From Trinickia acidisoli (GTDB taxonomy: Bacteria; Pseudomonadota; Gammaproteobacteria; Burkholderiales; Burkholderiaceae): DNA of 64,000 nt. Below the pieces are notes generated by a model. That model searched no databases and had not been told where the DNA came from. It saw nothing but the letters and a program-made list of their open reading frames with translations. Made by a program: the position numbers and the translations under genes. Below, piece by piece: positions 8,496 to 17,697 of the stretch (the stretch's first letter is position 1; each line of letters begins with the position of its first letter). Location: NCBI RefSeq assembly GCF_017315725.1, contig NZ_JAFLRG010000002.1, forward strand, positions 2,170,001 to 2,234,000, in the 5' to 3' direction.

Positions 8496-9842
8496 ATGAC
8501 GAGCCACCTCGAAGCGAGCGTATCCAATACGTCGCCCCCATCTTTCAACGGCCCACTCGCTGCCTCGCTGGTGATACGTATCACGCTCGTTTGCTTTGCC
8601 GTTTCGATGATCGACGGTTTCGACACCTTGATGATGTCGTTCGTCGCGCCGCTGCTCTCGAAGTCGTTGCAGATCGATCACGCGATGTTGGGCCGCGTGT
8701 TCAGCGCGGGTTTCGTCGGCACCGTGATCGGTTCAGTCGTCGTCGGTCCCGCGGCGGACCGCTTCGGGCGCCGCCCGATGCTGTTGCTCGCGCTGCTGGT
8801 GACGGGCGTCTTCACGCTCGCATGCGGGTTCGCCACGTCGGCGACAATGCTCGCGACATTGCGCTTTCTCGGCGGCCTAGGAATGGGTGGTGCCATTCCG
8901 CCCGTGACCGCCATCACCGCCGAAAGCAGCCCTGTGCGTCGCCGCTCAACGCTCGTCATTCTGATGTTCATCGGCTTTCCGCTCGGTGCCGTGGCGGGCG
9001 GGGCGATTTCAGCGGTGCAGATGATGCGCTTCGGCTGGCCTTTCGTGTTCGAGATGGGAGGTGCGTGCGCATTGCTCGTGTTGTTGTTGGTGTGGCTCGT
9101 CATTCCGGCCTCGGTCGCAGGGCATCGCGTTGCGACGGCCACGATGCAGGGCGAGGGTAGGCGCCGTTTGAATCCGGTCGTCGACGTGCTGGCCGATGGC
9201 CGCGCAGCCGCCACTTTCGCGCTCTGGTTCGGCGTGCTTGCGACGATGATCTTGTCGGGCTTTCTCGTCAGCTTCATGCCGATGATTCTCAACATGAACG
9301 GCGTGCCGCCGACGCGTGCGGCGTTCGGTTCGGTGCTGCTGAACCTTGGCGCGATCGGCGGTGCGTTGACGATCTCCGCGCTCGTCGGCAGGCGCGATCC
9401 CTTCCGGCCGGTTTCGATCGCTTTCGTCGGCGGTGCAGTGCTTACGTTCGCGTTGGGCGAGGCGATCGGCGCGGGCGATACCGTGCTTGCCATGCTGTTC
9501 GCCGTGGGCGCCTTTCTCGTCGGTGGGCAACTGACGATCCCGGCCATGGCGAGCCGACTGTTTCCGCCTGGCGTGCGTGCGGCGGGCGTGGGCTGGACGA
9601 TGGCGATCGGCCGTTTGGGCTCGATCATCGGTCCGTTCGTCGGCGGGATCTTGCTTGCGCGGCAAGTGCCGTTCGAGCGGTTGTTCATGATGGCTTCGGT
9701 GCTCGCGGTCTGCGGTGCCGCCGGTATCGCCCTTGCGGATCGTCGGCGGCCGCGCGACACCGTAGCCGTGGTAGCGGGCGCAACAACGGGCGCCTCGGCG
9801 TTCGACATCGAAGGTGCGAGCGTGGTCAATGGAAAGCACTGA
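8496..9842 (+). CDS. MFS transporter, AAHS (aromatic acid:H+ symporter) family
   Basis: A 448-residue major facilitator with 12 predicted membrane segments. The first helix carries VSMIDGFDTLMMSFVAPLL, containing the D-G-F/Y-D motif of AAHS transporters such as PcaK and BenK, and the loop between helices 2 and 3 reads GPAADRFGRRP (family GxxaDrxGRR). A long loop between helices 6 and 7 and GGXLT-like helices later agree with the family. It should import an aromatic or related carboxylate for the enzymes encoded just upstream. Specificity within AAHS is not readable. Confidence 0.92.
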   Translation: MTSHLEASVSNTSPPSFNGPLAASLVIRITLVCFAVSMIDGFDTLMMSFVAPLLSKSLQIDHAMLGRVFSAGFVGTVIGSVVVGPAADRFGRRPMLLLALLVTGVFTLACGFATSATMLATLRFLGGLGMGGAIPPVTAITAESSPVRRRSTLVILMFIGFPLGAVAGGAISAVQMMRFGWPFVFEMGGACALLVLLLVWLVIPASVAGHRVATATMQGEGRRRLNPVVDVLADGRAAATFALWFGVLATMILSGFLVSFMPMILNMNGVPPTRAAFGSVLLNLGAIGGALTISALVGRRDPFRPVSIAFVGGAVLTFALGEAIGAGDTVLAMLFAVGAFLVGGQLTIPAMASRLFPPGVRAAGVGWTMAIGRLGSIIGPFVGGILLARQVPFERLFMMASVLAVCGAAGIALADRRRPRDTVAVVAGATTGASAFDIEGASVVNGKH

Positions 9843-9843
9843 C

Positions 9844-10935
9844 ATGGAAAACAAGTGGTTGACGCCGATTCAGTCGTTGGCGACGAGCGGTGCCCGGGCC
9901 GTCGAAAGTTTCGCGATCGATGGCGCGCGCTATCTCGTGATTGCGCAACTCGCGCGCGATATACCCGGCTCGCCCGCGCATATGAATGGCGGCGATAGCG
10001 ATATCGAAGCGCAACGCTTTCGCTGGACCGACGATGCGTTCGTTGCCGCGGGCACGCTGCCGCTTGCGGGGGGAGAAGACGTCGAATACTTCGAAATCGG
10101 CGCACGACGGTTTTTAGCGACGGCAGGCATTCGCTCCGGAAAGGGCCCGTACGCGTACGACTGCGAAGCGATCGTGTACGAGTGGATCGGCGAACGATGG
10201 GTGCCGCTGCAACGCATTCCGACGTTCGCGGCGAAACAATGGCGCGCGTTCTCGATCGATGAACGATATTTTCTCGCGCTAGCGCAAGGCGTTGCGATCG
10301 ACGGCGTGGCACCGGAACATCCGCGCACGTCGCGTATCTTCGAATGGGATGGCGAACGATTCGCGCCGCATCAGGATGTGGGCGGCCTTTGGGGTTACGA
10401 CTGGATTCATGCGAGTTTTGGTCGTGAGCACTACGTTGCCTATGCGGATCATGTCTGCGGCTCGACGATCTATCGCTGGAACGGCGCGAGTTTCGAGTCG
10501 TTTCAAACATTCCATGAGAAAGGCGGCCGCACCTTTCGTTTCTTCGAAGCGGACGATGCGTGGTGGATGGTGCACGTCAATCTGCTCAGTCACACCACGC
10601 TATATCGCTTCGATGGCGTGCGATTCGTCGAGACGCAGCGGCTCGGCGATGCAGGGTGTCGCGAGCTGTGCATGATCGACGGCGAGCGCGGCCGCTATCT
10701 GTTGTGCCTGCGTTTCATCACCGGCACGCCGCAAGCGCCGGTCGTGGAAACCGAGTCTGAACTGTTTCGCTGGGCCGGCGCGGGCTTCGATCGTATCGAG
10801 ACCCTAGCGACTTCGGCCGCGACCGATGCGACGACGTTCGTCGAAGGCGGTCGGCGCTATGTGGTCGTCAGCAACAGCCTGAGCAGGGATCTTCGCTTCG
10901 GCACGACCTCGACGGTTTATCGCTTTCACGGTTGA
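9844..10935 (+). CDS. EAR (EPTP) seven-repeat beta-propeller protein
   Basis: A 363-residue protein built from seven epilepsy-associated repeats (EAR/EPTP). Each starts with a hydrophobic-aromatic strand such as VESFAIDGARYLVIAQ, VEYFEIGARRFLATAG, WRAFSIDERYFLALAQ or DWIHASFGREHYVAYAD (repeat starts near residues 19, 79, 132, 184, 229, 272 and 326) followed by an I-Y-x-W-x-G-x-x-F strand. Seven copies predict one complete propeller. There is no signal peptide, so a cytoplasmic role is expected. The start at 9844 is just after the transporter stop; an ATG at 9829 overlapping that gene is an alternative. A ligand-binding or sensor role in the catabolic operon is inference. Confidence 0.82.
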   Translation: MENKWLTPIQSLATSGARAVESFAIDGARYLVIAQLARDIPGSPAHMNGGDSDIEAQRFRWTDDAFVAAGTLPLAGGEDVEYFEIGARRFLATAGIRSGKGPYAYDCEAIVYEWIGERWVPLQRIPTFAAKQWRAFSIDERYFLALAQGVAIDGVAPEHPRTSRIFEWDGERFAPHQDVGGLWGYDWIHASFGREHYVAYADHVCGSTIYRWNGASFESFQTFHEKGGRTFRFFEADDAWWMVHVNLLSHTTLYRFDGVRFVETQRLGDAGCRELCMIDGERGRYLLCLRFITGTPQAPVVETESELFRWAGAGFDRIETLATSAATDATTFVEGGRRYVVVSNSLSRDLRFGTTSTVYRFHG

Positions 10936-11106
10936 ACGGCTGAGATCATGAAGTCGCAAACGTTCCGGTCATTGCTCGTCCGCTAGCGACGCGCATTCCT
11001 TCGTGTTGCCCCGATATTCCCTTTCCGCGGGGAAGGGGATCGCTTTGCCTCGTTTTACCTGAAAGACGCACATGAAAAACTTTTACAACCACAATCGGAG
11101 ACAGCA

Positions 11107-12219
11107 ATGAGAAAGTCCTTTGGACGTGCCGCACTGTGTGCCGCAACGTTGATGCTTGCCGCGCAAGTTGCCCATGCTCAGAGCAGCGTGACGATGTACG
11201 GCATCATCGATGCCGGCATCACGTACTTCAGCAATTTGAACGGACACGGCACCTTCGTCGCCAATGACGGTTCGATTCAGGCGAATCGCTGGGGATTGCG
11301 TGGACAAGAGGACCTGGGCGGCGGCACCAAAGTCATTTTCGACCTTGAAAACGGCTTCAATCTGTACAGCGGAACGATGGTGCAATCGGGCGTGTTGTTC
11401 AGCCGGCAAGCCTGGGTCGGGTTGAACGATCAGCGCGACGGCACGTTGACGCTCGGCAAGCAGTACGACTTCTTCTGGGACAACCTCACGCAGTTCGCGA
11501 TGGGGCAGTTGGCGGGGCAATTCGCGTGGCATCCGGGCGATTTCGATCACCTCGCGGGGACGCTGCACATCAACAACGCGCTCAAATATACGTCGCCATC
11601 GTTCGGCGGCCTCACGTTCGGCGGCTTGTATGCGTTCCCTTCGCAGTCGGTCTCTGCCGGGACGGGGCGTGTAATTTCATTCGGCGCGCGCTATTCGAAT
11701 GGTCCGCTCAATCTCGGCGCCGCTTATACGGACACGCACGATCTTGGCGTCAACGCGCCGACGCAGGCCGGCACGACGCTGTTTTCCAATCTGCCGCCGG
11801 CACCGGTCGTCGCCACGGATGTCAGCAGCTTCGGTGTGGGCGGCAGTTATCGATATGGCCGAAGCCTGACGCGCCTGCTGTTCACCGACGTGCATTTTCG
11901 GGTGCTCGACGACAACGGCTCGCTCGTGACCTACGAAGCGAACGAGGCATACCAGGTTACCCCAGCATTAACGTTGATGGCGGGTGCCTGGTATAGCAAG
12001 CTCGGGGGGGAACGGTGGCAAAATGGCACGCTCCTCGCTGACTACGCGCTCTCGAAGCGCACCGACGTATACGCATCGGCGAGTTATTTGCACGCGGGAG
12101 GCGGGGCGGCACCGGTATTTCTCGGCGGGGGTTCCGCACCGGTATTCGTCAATGGAGACTACGTGAGTACGGGCGCTTCATCGACAGCGGTGCGAGTGGG
12201 GATTCGCACGACGTTCTGA
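11107..12219 (+). CDS. Gram-negative trimeric porin (Burkholderia type)
   Basis: A 370-residue outer-membrane porin of the Porin_4 family. A clear Sec signal MRKSFGRAALCAATLMLAAQVAHAQ is followed by SSVTMYGIIDAGITYFSN, the standard first strand of Burkholderia porins, then ANRWGLRGQEDLGGGTKVIFDLENGF and RQAWVGLNDQRDGTLTLGKQYD. The C-terminus VRVGIRTTF ends in phenylalanine, the BAM recognition residue. A GGAGA site (11097-11101) precedes the ATG. It lies downstream of the AAHS/EAR genes and may provide the outer-membrane entry for the same substrate, although 171 bases with a hairpin-prone C/G-rich stretch (near 11017-11040) separate them. Confidence 0.93.
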   Translation: MRKSFGRAALCAATLMLAAQVAHAQSSVTMYGIIDAGITYFSNLNGHGTFVANDGSIQANRWGLRGQEDLGGGTKVIFDLENGFNLYSGTMVQSGVLFSRQAWVGLNDQRDGTLTLGKQYDFFWDNLTQFAMGQLAGQFAWHPGDFDHLAGTLHINNALKYTSPSFGGLTFGGLYAFPSQSVSAGTGRVISFGARYSNGPLNLGAAYTDTHDLGVNAPTQAGTTLFSNLPPAPVVATDVSSFGVGGSYRYGRSLTRLLFTDVHFRVLDDNGSLVTYEANEAYQVTPALTLMAGAWYSKLGGERWQNGTLLADYALSKRTDVYASASYLHAGGGAAPVFLGGGSAPVFVNGDYVSTGASSTAVRVGIRTTF

Positions 12220-12267
12220 GTTCGGCGGTTCCGGATGCATAGCTATTGCGCAAGCTAGAGGTAGAAA

Positions 12268-13407
12268 GTGCGACACGCGACGCTCACGATCAGATTCAAG
12301 CTCGGCATGGCCTTTGGAACATGCGCGATCTTAGGTTTCGCAGCCGGGCTGGCCGGGACGATCGGCTTCGTTCGCGTGGGCGCACATGCATCGGCGTTGG
12401 ATCGATGGTTGCTGATGGGACAAATCGCGGCAGCGTTCGGCATGTGCGCGTTGGCGGCGTGTTCCGGCATGCATCTGTTGCGCGTGGTATGCGGAGGGCT
12501 GGACCGCATGGGCAGAAAATTCGAGGAAATCGCGGTGTCGCTCGATTTATCGAAACGCTCGGCCAGCCCTCGAAGGGATGAGTTCGGCCGCGCCGCCGTT
12601 GCTTTCGATCGACTGATGCAGCGCGTCGAGTCCTCCGTGCTCGAAGTTCGGTCCGCGGCCGATACCGTCGCCATCGCGGCTCGGGAATTGGCCTGCGGCA
12701 ATCTCGATTTATCGACTCGCACGGAGCAGCAGGCGACCTCGCTCGAAGAAACCGCGGCCAGCATGACGCAGCTCATCAAGACGGTCAAAGACAACGCGGA
12801 TAACGCGCGGCAAGCGCATCAATTGGCGTCGAGCGCGTCGAACGTCACCGATACCGGCGCCAACCTCGTGGGCGCAATGGTCGATGCGATCGCGGCGATC
12901 AGCCGATCTTCGATGCGCATTTCCGCGATCACCAGCATGATCGAGGGCATTGCGTTCCAAACGAACATTCTCGCGTTGAACGCCGCGGTCGAAGCCGCCC
13001 GAGCCGGTGTACAAGGGCGCGGCTTTGCCGTGGTCGCGGCCGAGGTGCGAAGCCTCGCTCAACGCGCGGCATCCTCGACGAAGGAAATCAATGAACTGAT
13101 CGCGTCATCGGTCGAGGCAATCCAGGCCGGATCGCAGCAGGCAGGCAGAGCCGCAACGGCGATCGCAGACATTAGAACCGCTATTGCCCGCGTATCGGGA
13201 ATCGTCGGCGAAATCGCCGCGGCTTCGGATCGACAATCGCGCGGCATCGAGCAGATCGGGCAAGCAATCGGCGAGATCGACTCCGTTACCCAGCAAAACG
13301 CCGCGCTGGTGGAGCAGGCGGCCGCCGCCACGCAATCGCTGAGCGAGCAGGGGGACCGACTCAAAGTGGCCGTGGCTTCGTTCAAATTAGCCGAGGCCGT
13401 GCATTGA
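12268..13407 (+). CDS. Methyl-accepting chemotaxis protein with minimal periplasmic loop
   Basis: A 379-residue chemoreceptor starting with GTG, placed by a GAGGT site five bases upstream. Two hydrophobic segments (about residues 12-34 and 48-70) are separated by only about 13 residues, so there is no periplasmic ligand domain. A HAMP-like region leads to the signalling domain, whose hairpin tip reads GIAFQTNILALNAAVEAARAGVQGRGFAVVAAEVRSLA, and NLDLSTRTEQQATSLEETAASM is the usual adaptation-helix sequence. Without a periplasmic sensor it may detect membrane or cytoplasmic signals or act with other receptors. It follows the porin by 48 bases but functional linkage is uncertain. Confidence 0.9.
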   Translation: MRHATLTIRFKLGMAFGTCAILGFAAGLAGTIGFVRVGAHASALDRWLLMGQIAAAFGMCALAACSGMHLLRVVCGGLDRMGRKFEEIAVSLDLSKRSASPRRDEFGRAAVAFDRLMQRVESSVLEVRSAADTVAIAARELACGNLDLSTRTEQQATSLEETAASMTQLIKTVKDNADNARQAHQLASSASNVTDTGANLVGAMVDAIAAISRSSMRISAITSMIEGIAFQTNILALNAAVEAARAGVQGRGFAVVAAEVRSLAQRAASSTKEINELIASSVEAIQAGSQQAGRAATAIADIRTAIARVSGIVGEIAAASDRQSRGIEQIGQAIGEIDSVTQQNAALVEQAAAATQSLSEQGDRLKVAVASFKLAEAVH

Positions 13408-13452
13408 CTAGCGCCGGCGGTGGAACGTGTGCCGCGCGGACGCTGCTCGCAG

Positions 13453-15384
13453 CTACGCCAAGTCTAGCCGCGCCCCCATCTCGATGACCCGGTTGGGCGG
13501 CAACCCCAAATGCTCGGTTGCGTCGAGTTCGTTCCTGCGCAGCAGAGCGAATAGGCTCAGGAGTAAACCTCGCCCGAAGCTGTGCGTTTGCACCGAGAGC
13601 GAATCGCGCCCCAGGTAAAACGTGGTCGTCATCGCGTCATACCTCGGACATTTCGCCCGCGGTAAAGCCTGTTCGAGCAGTTGCGGTACATCCAAGGTGT
13701 CCAAGTAGCCGTAGTGACCTTCGATCCGCACGAAGCCTTGTTCCAAGCGCCGTACGTTGTATCGTTCGGCGAGCGGCACCCACGGCGTTTCATGGGTGAG
13801 CAACGTCAGCAAAATCACCTGCTCGTGGAGCACCTGATTGTGCTTGAGGTGATGCAGCAAGGTCGTGGGTATCGAGTCGCCCGCGGCCATCAGAAACACG
13901 CTTGTGCCACTAACGCGATGCGGCGGTGTGGCAGCGATGCTGGCGATGAATGCGGCGAGCGGCAGGCCGGAGTCCTTGCGGGCGCGGTGCAATGCCCGCA
14001 ACCCAATCAGCCAGGAAGTCGAGATCAGGAACGTCAGTGCGCCGATGCCGAGCGGCAACCAGCCGCCATCGGCAAACTTCATGGTGTTGGCCGAGACGAA
14101 GGCCACATCCACCACCATGAATCCCCCGGCGATGAGCGCAACGTGCCACACCGGCCACTGCCGGCGCACGCGCGCAAACGCGGCGAACAGCAGCGTGGTG
14201 ATCGCCATGGTCGTCGATACCGCGATGCCATAGGCGGCAGCCAGCTTGTCTGAAGTCCGGAATCCCAACACGATGGCAATCGTGCAGACCATCAGCACCC
14301 AATTGAGGCTAGGCAGATAGATCTGCCCTGCCGTGTTCGACGACGTATGCTTGATCGCCACGCGGGGCGACAGGCCAAGCTGCGCGGCCTGTCGCGTCAG
14401 CGAGAAGACGGCCGAGATCAGGGCTTGCGACGCGACGATGGTGGCAAGCGTGGCCAGTACCACCATCGGATACACGCCCCATGACGGCACGAGTGAGTAG
14501 AACGGGCGATCGGCAGCGCCGGCGTTGCGCAGCAGCAACGCGCCCTGCCCCAGATAATTGACGCTCAGCGCCGGCAATGCGAGGCAATACCAGGCCAGGC
14601 GAATCGGTCGGGCGCCGAAGTGACCCATGTCGGCATACAGCGCCTCGCCGCCGGTCAGACATAGCACGACGGCGCCCAATGCGACGAAGCCTTTGAATCC
14701 GTTATGTACGAAGAACGCAATGCCGTTGAGCGGGTTGAACGCCGCTAAAATCGCCGGCGTTTGCGCCAACGACGTCAAGCCTAGCGCGAAGATGACGATG
14801 AACCAGACGGCCAGGATCGGACCGAATGCCACGCCGACGCGGCCCGACCCCAACGGTTGCACGGCAAACAGCACGACGAGGATGACGACCGTGATGGGCA
14901 CGGTGTAGTGCGCGAACGCGGGCGTCGCCACCTCGATCCCCTCGATCGCGCTCAACACCGAGATGGCGGGCGTAATCACGCCGTCGCCGTACAGCATGGC
15001 AGTGCCGAACATCGCGATGAACACCCAGCGCAACGCGCTGCGGCGGGTCACGCGCCTGGTGCGCTCGCCCACCAGAAGTGCGAGCAGCGCCAGCAGCCCG
15101 CCTTCGCCGTGGTTGTCGGCCTGCATCAGGACGAATACGTATTTGATGCTGACCATCAGGATCAGCGACCACAGGAACAGCGAGACGATGCCGATGACGT
15201 TGGCCGGCGTCGGCGCTACGCCGAGCGTGCCGCTGAAAGACGCTTGCAAAGCATACAGCGGGCTGGTACCCAGATCGCCGAAGACGATGCCGAGCGCGGC
15301 GAGCGCCAGCGCAAACATTGGGCCGCTACCGCTTTCAGGCTGCGAAGCTTGGGGAGCATGCACGTCGTTCATGGGTTCGTTCAA
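13453..15384 (-). CDS. kup: Low-affinity potassium transport protein Kup
   Basis: A 643-residue KUP/HAK/KT potassium:proton symporter, the usual length being about 620-650. After a short hydrophilic N-terminus comes FALALAALGIVFGDLGTSPLYALQ, the diagnostic first helix, followed by GEGGLLALLALL and GDGVITPAISVLSAIEG, both conserved Kup motifs. About twelve membrane segments precede a C-terminal cytoplasmic domain of about 180 residues. It would take up K+ at the inner membrane, particularly under acidic conditions. It is transcribed alone, convergent with the chemoreceptor gene. Burkholderia genomes often carry more than one kup, so the copy number is unknown. Confidence 0.95.
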   Translation of the reverse strand: MNEPMNDVHAPQASQPESGSGPMFALALAALGIVFGDLGTSPLYALQASFSGTLGVAPTPANVIGIVSLFLWSLILMVSIKYVFVLMQADNHGEGGLLALLALLVGERTRRVTRRSALRWVFIAMFGTAMLYGDGVITPAISVLSAIEGIEVATPAFAHYTVPITVVILVVLFAVQPLGSGRVGVAFGPILAVWFIVIFALGLTSLAQTPAILAAFNPLNGIAFFVHNGFKGFVALGAVVLCLTGGEALYADMGHFGARPIRLAWYCLALPALSVNYLGQGALLLRNAGAADRPFYSLVPSWGVYPMVVLATLATIVASQALISAVFSLTRQAAQLGLSPRVAIKHTSSNTAGQIYLPSLNWVLMVCTIAIVLGFRTSDKLAAAYGIAVSTTMAITTLLFAAFARVRRQWPVWHVALIAGGFMVVDVAFVSANTMKFADGGWLPLGIGALTFLISTSWLIGLRALHRARKDSGLPLAAFIASIAATPPHRVSGTSVFLMAAGDSIPTTLLHHLKHNQVLHEQVILLTLLTHETPWVPLAERYNVRRLEQGFVRIEGHYGYLDTLDVPQLLEQALPRAKCPRYDAMTTTFYLGRDSLSVQTHSFGRGLLLSLFALLRRNELDATEHLGLPPNRVIEMGARLDLA

Positions 15385-15567
15385 GGCTAGGGAGTGAGTT
15401 CGAACACGGCTCGCGATTGCTGGGGGACTCGTGCGTCAGCAGTCTAACGTTATTCGTCGCCTTGCAAAGCATTCCGTCGGTGTTTTCCGCCGCTCGTCGC
15501 ATCGATCCACGAGACGCCGATAAAGCGATCACAGTACGTCCTCGATAAACGATCGAGAGAGGTGCCC

Positions 15568-16272
15568 GTGATAGCGGCCAGTCTGCATAGAGTGACGAGA
15601 ATGTATGGCGCCGGCGAGACAGTCGTGCCGGCCGTGCGCGATGTTTCCGTCGAAATCATGTCGAGCCGGTTCACCGTGCTGTCGGGGCCGTCCGGCAGCG
15701 GCAAGACGACGATGCTCAATCTGCTTGGCGGGATCGACCGCGCGACGAGCGGCAGCGTCGTGGTGGCCGGTCAGGCGCTCGAGACGCTGCGAGACACCGC
15801 GCTTTCCGATTTTCGTGCGCGGCATATCAGTTTCGTCTTTCAGTCCTTCAATTTGATTCCCGTTCTAAGCGCTTATGAAAACGTCGAATATCCGCTGACG
15901 TTGCTCGGCGTATCGAAAGCGCAGCGCCGTGCCGACGTGCTGGCGTTGCTCGATGCCGTCGGTGTTGCCCAGCATGCTCACCGCAAACCGGGCGAGCTTT
16001 CGGGGGGGCAACAGCAGCGCGTTGCCATCGCGCGTGCGTTGGTGACGCGTCCGGCGCTGGTATTGGCCGACGAGCCGACCGCCAATCTCGACAGCGCGAC
16101 CGGCGCAGCCATTCTCAGCCTCATGCGCAAGATGCAGCGCGAACGGGCAACGTCGTTCATCTTTTCGTCACATGACCCGCAGTTGCTCGCGTCGGCGGAC
16201 GACGTCGTCAACATTCGCGACGGGCGCATCGTCTCGATCGAACGGATGGCACAACAGGAGGCGACGCTGTGA
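15568..16272 (+). CDS. ABC transporter ATP-binding protein (LolD/MacB type)
   Basis: A 234-residue ATPase of the LolD/MacB branch. Walker A is SGPSGSGKTT, the Q-loop FVFQSFNLIPVLSAYENVEYPL is typical of this branch, the signature is LSGGQQQR and Walker B is LVLADEPTANLDS. I chose the GTG at 15568 because GAGAGG ends five bases before it; a GTG at 15562 overlaps that site. Its stop overlaps the permease start by 4 bases. With the FtsX-type permease, LolA-like protein and outer-membrane barrel that follow it likely forms a transport system moving a lipid or lipoprotein across the envelope. Confidence 0.9.
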   Translation: MIAASLHRVTRMYGAGETVVPAVRDVSVEIMSSRFTVLSGPSGSGKTTMLNLLGGIDRATSGSVVVAGQALETLRDTALSDFRARHISFVFQSFNLIPVLSAYENVEYPLTLLGVSKAQRRADVLALLDAVGVAQHAHRKPGELSGGQQQRVAIARALVTRPALVLADEPTANLDSATGAAILSLMRKMQRERATSFIFSSHDPQLLASADDVVNIRDGRIVSIERMAQQEATL

Positions 16273-17672
16273 AGACATGGATCCTCGCTTTTCGAAATCT
16301 GCAGCGCAACCGGCGGCGTTCGTTCACCACGTTGCTGGCAATGATGATTGGCCTCACGGCCGTGCTGCTGTTCGGCGGATATACGCGCAATATCAACTAC
16401 GGTTTGCAGACCAGCTATGTGCGGTCCGGCGGTCATTTGCAGATTCAACGTCGCGGCTACTTTCTTTACGGCAGCGGCGATCCCGTTTCCTATGGAATCG
16501 CCGACTACGCGCGCATCGTCGATGCGGTGCGTGGCGATCCGCAGCTTCGATCGATGGTCACTGTCGTGACGCCCGTTCTGGCCGTCAATGGGATTGCCGG
16601 TAATTTCGCCGCGGGTGTGTCGCGCACGGTGTTCGGCAACGGCATCGTCGTTGCCGAGCAGAGCCGGATGCGGGAGTGGAATGATTACGGCTTCCCCACT
16701 CATGCGGGCCCGTTGGCGCTGGCCGCGACGCCGCCCAATGCCGTCGTGATCGGGACCGGCGTTGCACGGGTACTGCGCTTGTGTACCTCGCTGAAGGTGG
16801 CGAACTGCAGCGATCCGCGCTCGACGCGCGATACCGCTCGGCAAAGCGCGGCGCCGAACGATCTGGTCGAACTCGCCGCGGCCGAATCGCGTTCGCTTCA
16901 TGGTGCTTCATCGTCGGCGCCGGCGGCGCATATCCAATTGTTGACGTCGAATGCGTATGGCGCACCAAACGTTGCGGATCTCGATGTCGTTGCCGCGCAG
17001 AAGCAGGGTGTAAAGGACGTCGACGACATGTACGTGCAATTGCATCTGGCGCAGGCGCAGCGGCTCGTCTATGGCGGCGGGCAGCCGAGGGCGACGTCGA
17101 TCGTCGTGCAACTGAACCACACGGCGGACATCGATCGCGCGCGCGCCCGGCTCACGGCTTTGCTGCGCCGAACGCCGGGGGGCGATGCGCTAGACGTGCT
17201 CGACTTCTCGACGCTGAATCCGCAATACGGGCAGATCACCGGGATGTTCAACGCAGTGTTCGGCTTTATCGCCATTCTGATCGCGACCGTCGTGATGTTT
17301 ACCGTCGGCAACACGATGAACATGGCCGTCATGGAGCGCACGCATGAAATCGGCACGTTGCGTGCGATGGGCCTACGCGGTGCCGGCGTTCGCCGCATCT
17401 TCGTCTGCGAGGGTTTTCTGCTCGGGCTGTGCGGCGCTGTTTCCGGCACGCTGATCGCGCTTGCCGGTTCCGCGCTCATCAATCACGCGGGATTGCATTG
17501 GATGCCGCCGGGGCAGACCGATAGCGTCCCGTTGACCGTACGCGTATGGGGCGAGACGGCCATGATCTTGCGTAATGCGCTCGGTATCTTGTTGGTGGCC
17601 ACGGCTTCGGCTTGGCTTCCGGCGCGGCGCGCGTCACGCATGCCGATCGTCGAAGCGCTGCGCTTCTCGTGA
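16269..17672 (+). CDS. ABC transporter permease, FtsX/LolE-like
   Basis: A 467-residue permease with one N-terminal membrane helix (about residues 17-37), a periplasmic domain of about 270 residues, and a C-terminal FtsX domain with three helices. Diagnostic pieces are AVMERTHEIGTLRAMGLRGAGVRRIFVCEGFLLG and the C-terminal TASAWLPARRASRMPIVEALR. The topology is that of MacB/LolC/LolE mechanotransmission permeases, which extract substrates from the inner membrane into the periplasm rather than channelling them. It overlaps the ATPase gene by 4 bases and is followed after 25 bases by a LolA-like gene. Confidence 0.9.
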   Translation: MKTWILAFRNLQRNRRRSFTTLLAMMIGLTAVLLFGGYTRNINYGLQTSYVRSGGHLQIQRRGYFLYGSGDPVSYGIADYARIVDAVRGDPQLRSMVTVVTPVLAVNGIAGNFAAGVSRTVFGNGIVVAEQSRMREWNDYGFPTHAGPLALAATPPNAVVIGTGVARVLRLCTSLKVANCSDPRSTRDTARQSAAPNDLVELAAAESRSLHGASSSAPAAHIQLLTSNAYGAPNVADLDVVAAQKQGVKDVDDMYVQLHLAQAQRLVYGGGQPRATSIVVQLNHTADIDRARARLTALLRRTPGGDALDVLDFSTLNPQYGQITGMFNAVFGFIAILIATVVMFTVGNTMNMAVMERTHEIGTLRAMGLRGAGVRRIFVCEGFLLGLCGAVSGTLIALAGSALINHAGLHWMPPGQTDSVPLTVRVWGETAMILRNALGILLVATASAWLPARRASRMPIVEALRFS

Positions 17673-17697
17673 TTTCCCCTTTTCCATCGGAGCGCTC

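Noticed and set aside
8678..10510. A long minus-strand open frame (about 610 codons) opposite the AAHS transporter and EAR genes
   Set aside because: Its protein is rich in Arg, Ser and Pro with no recognisable domain, and the opposite strand has clear genes in good codon usage; long antisense frames are common in GC-rich DNA.
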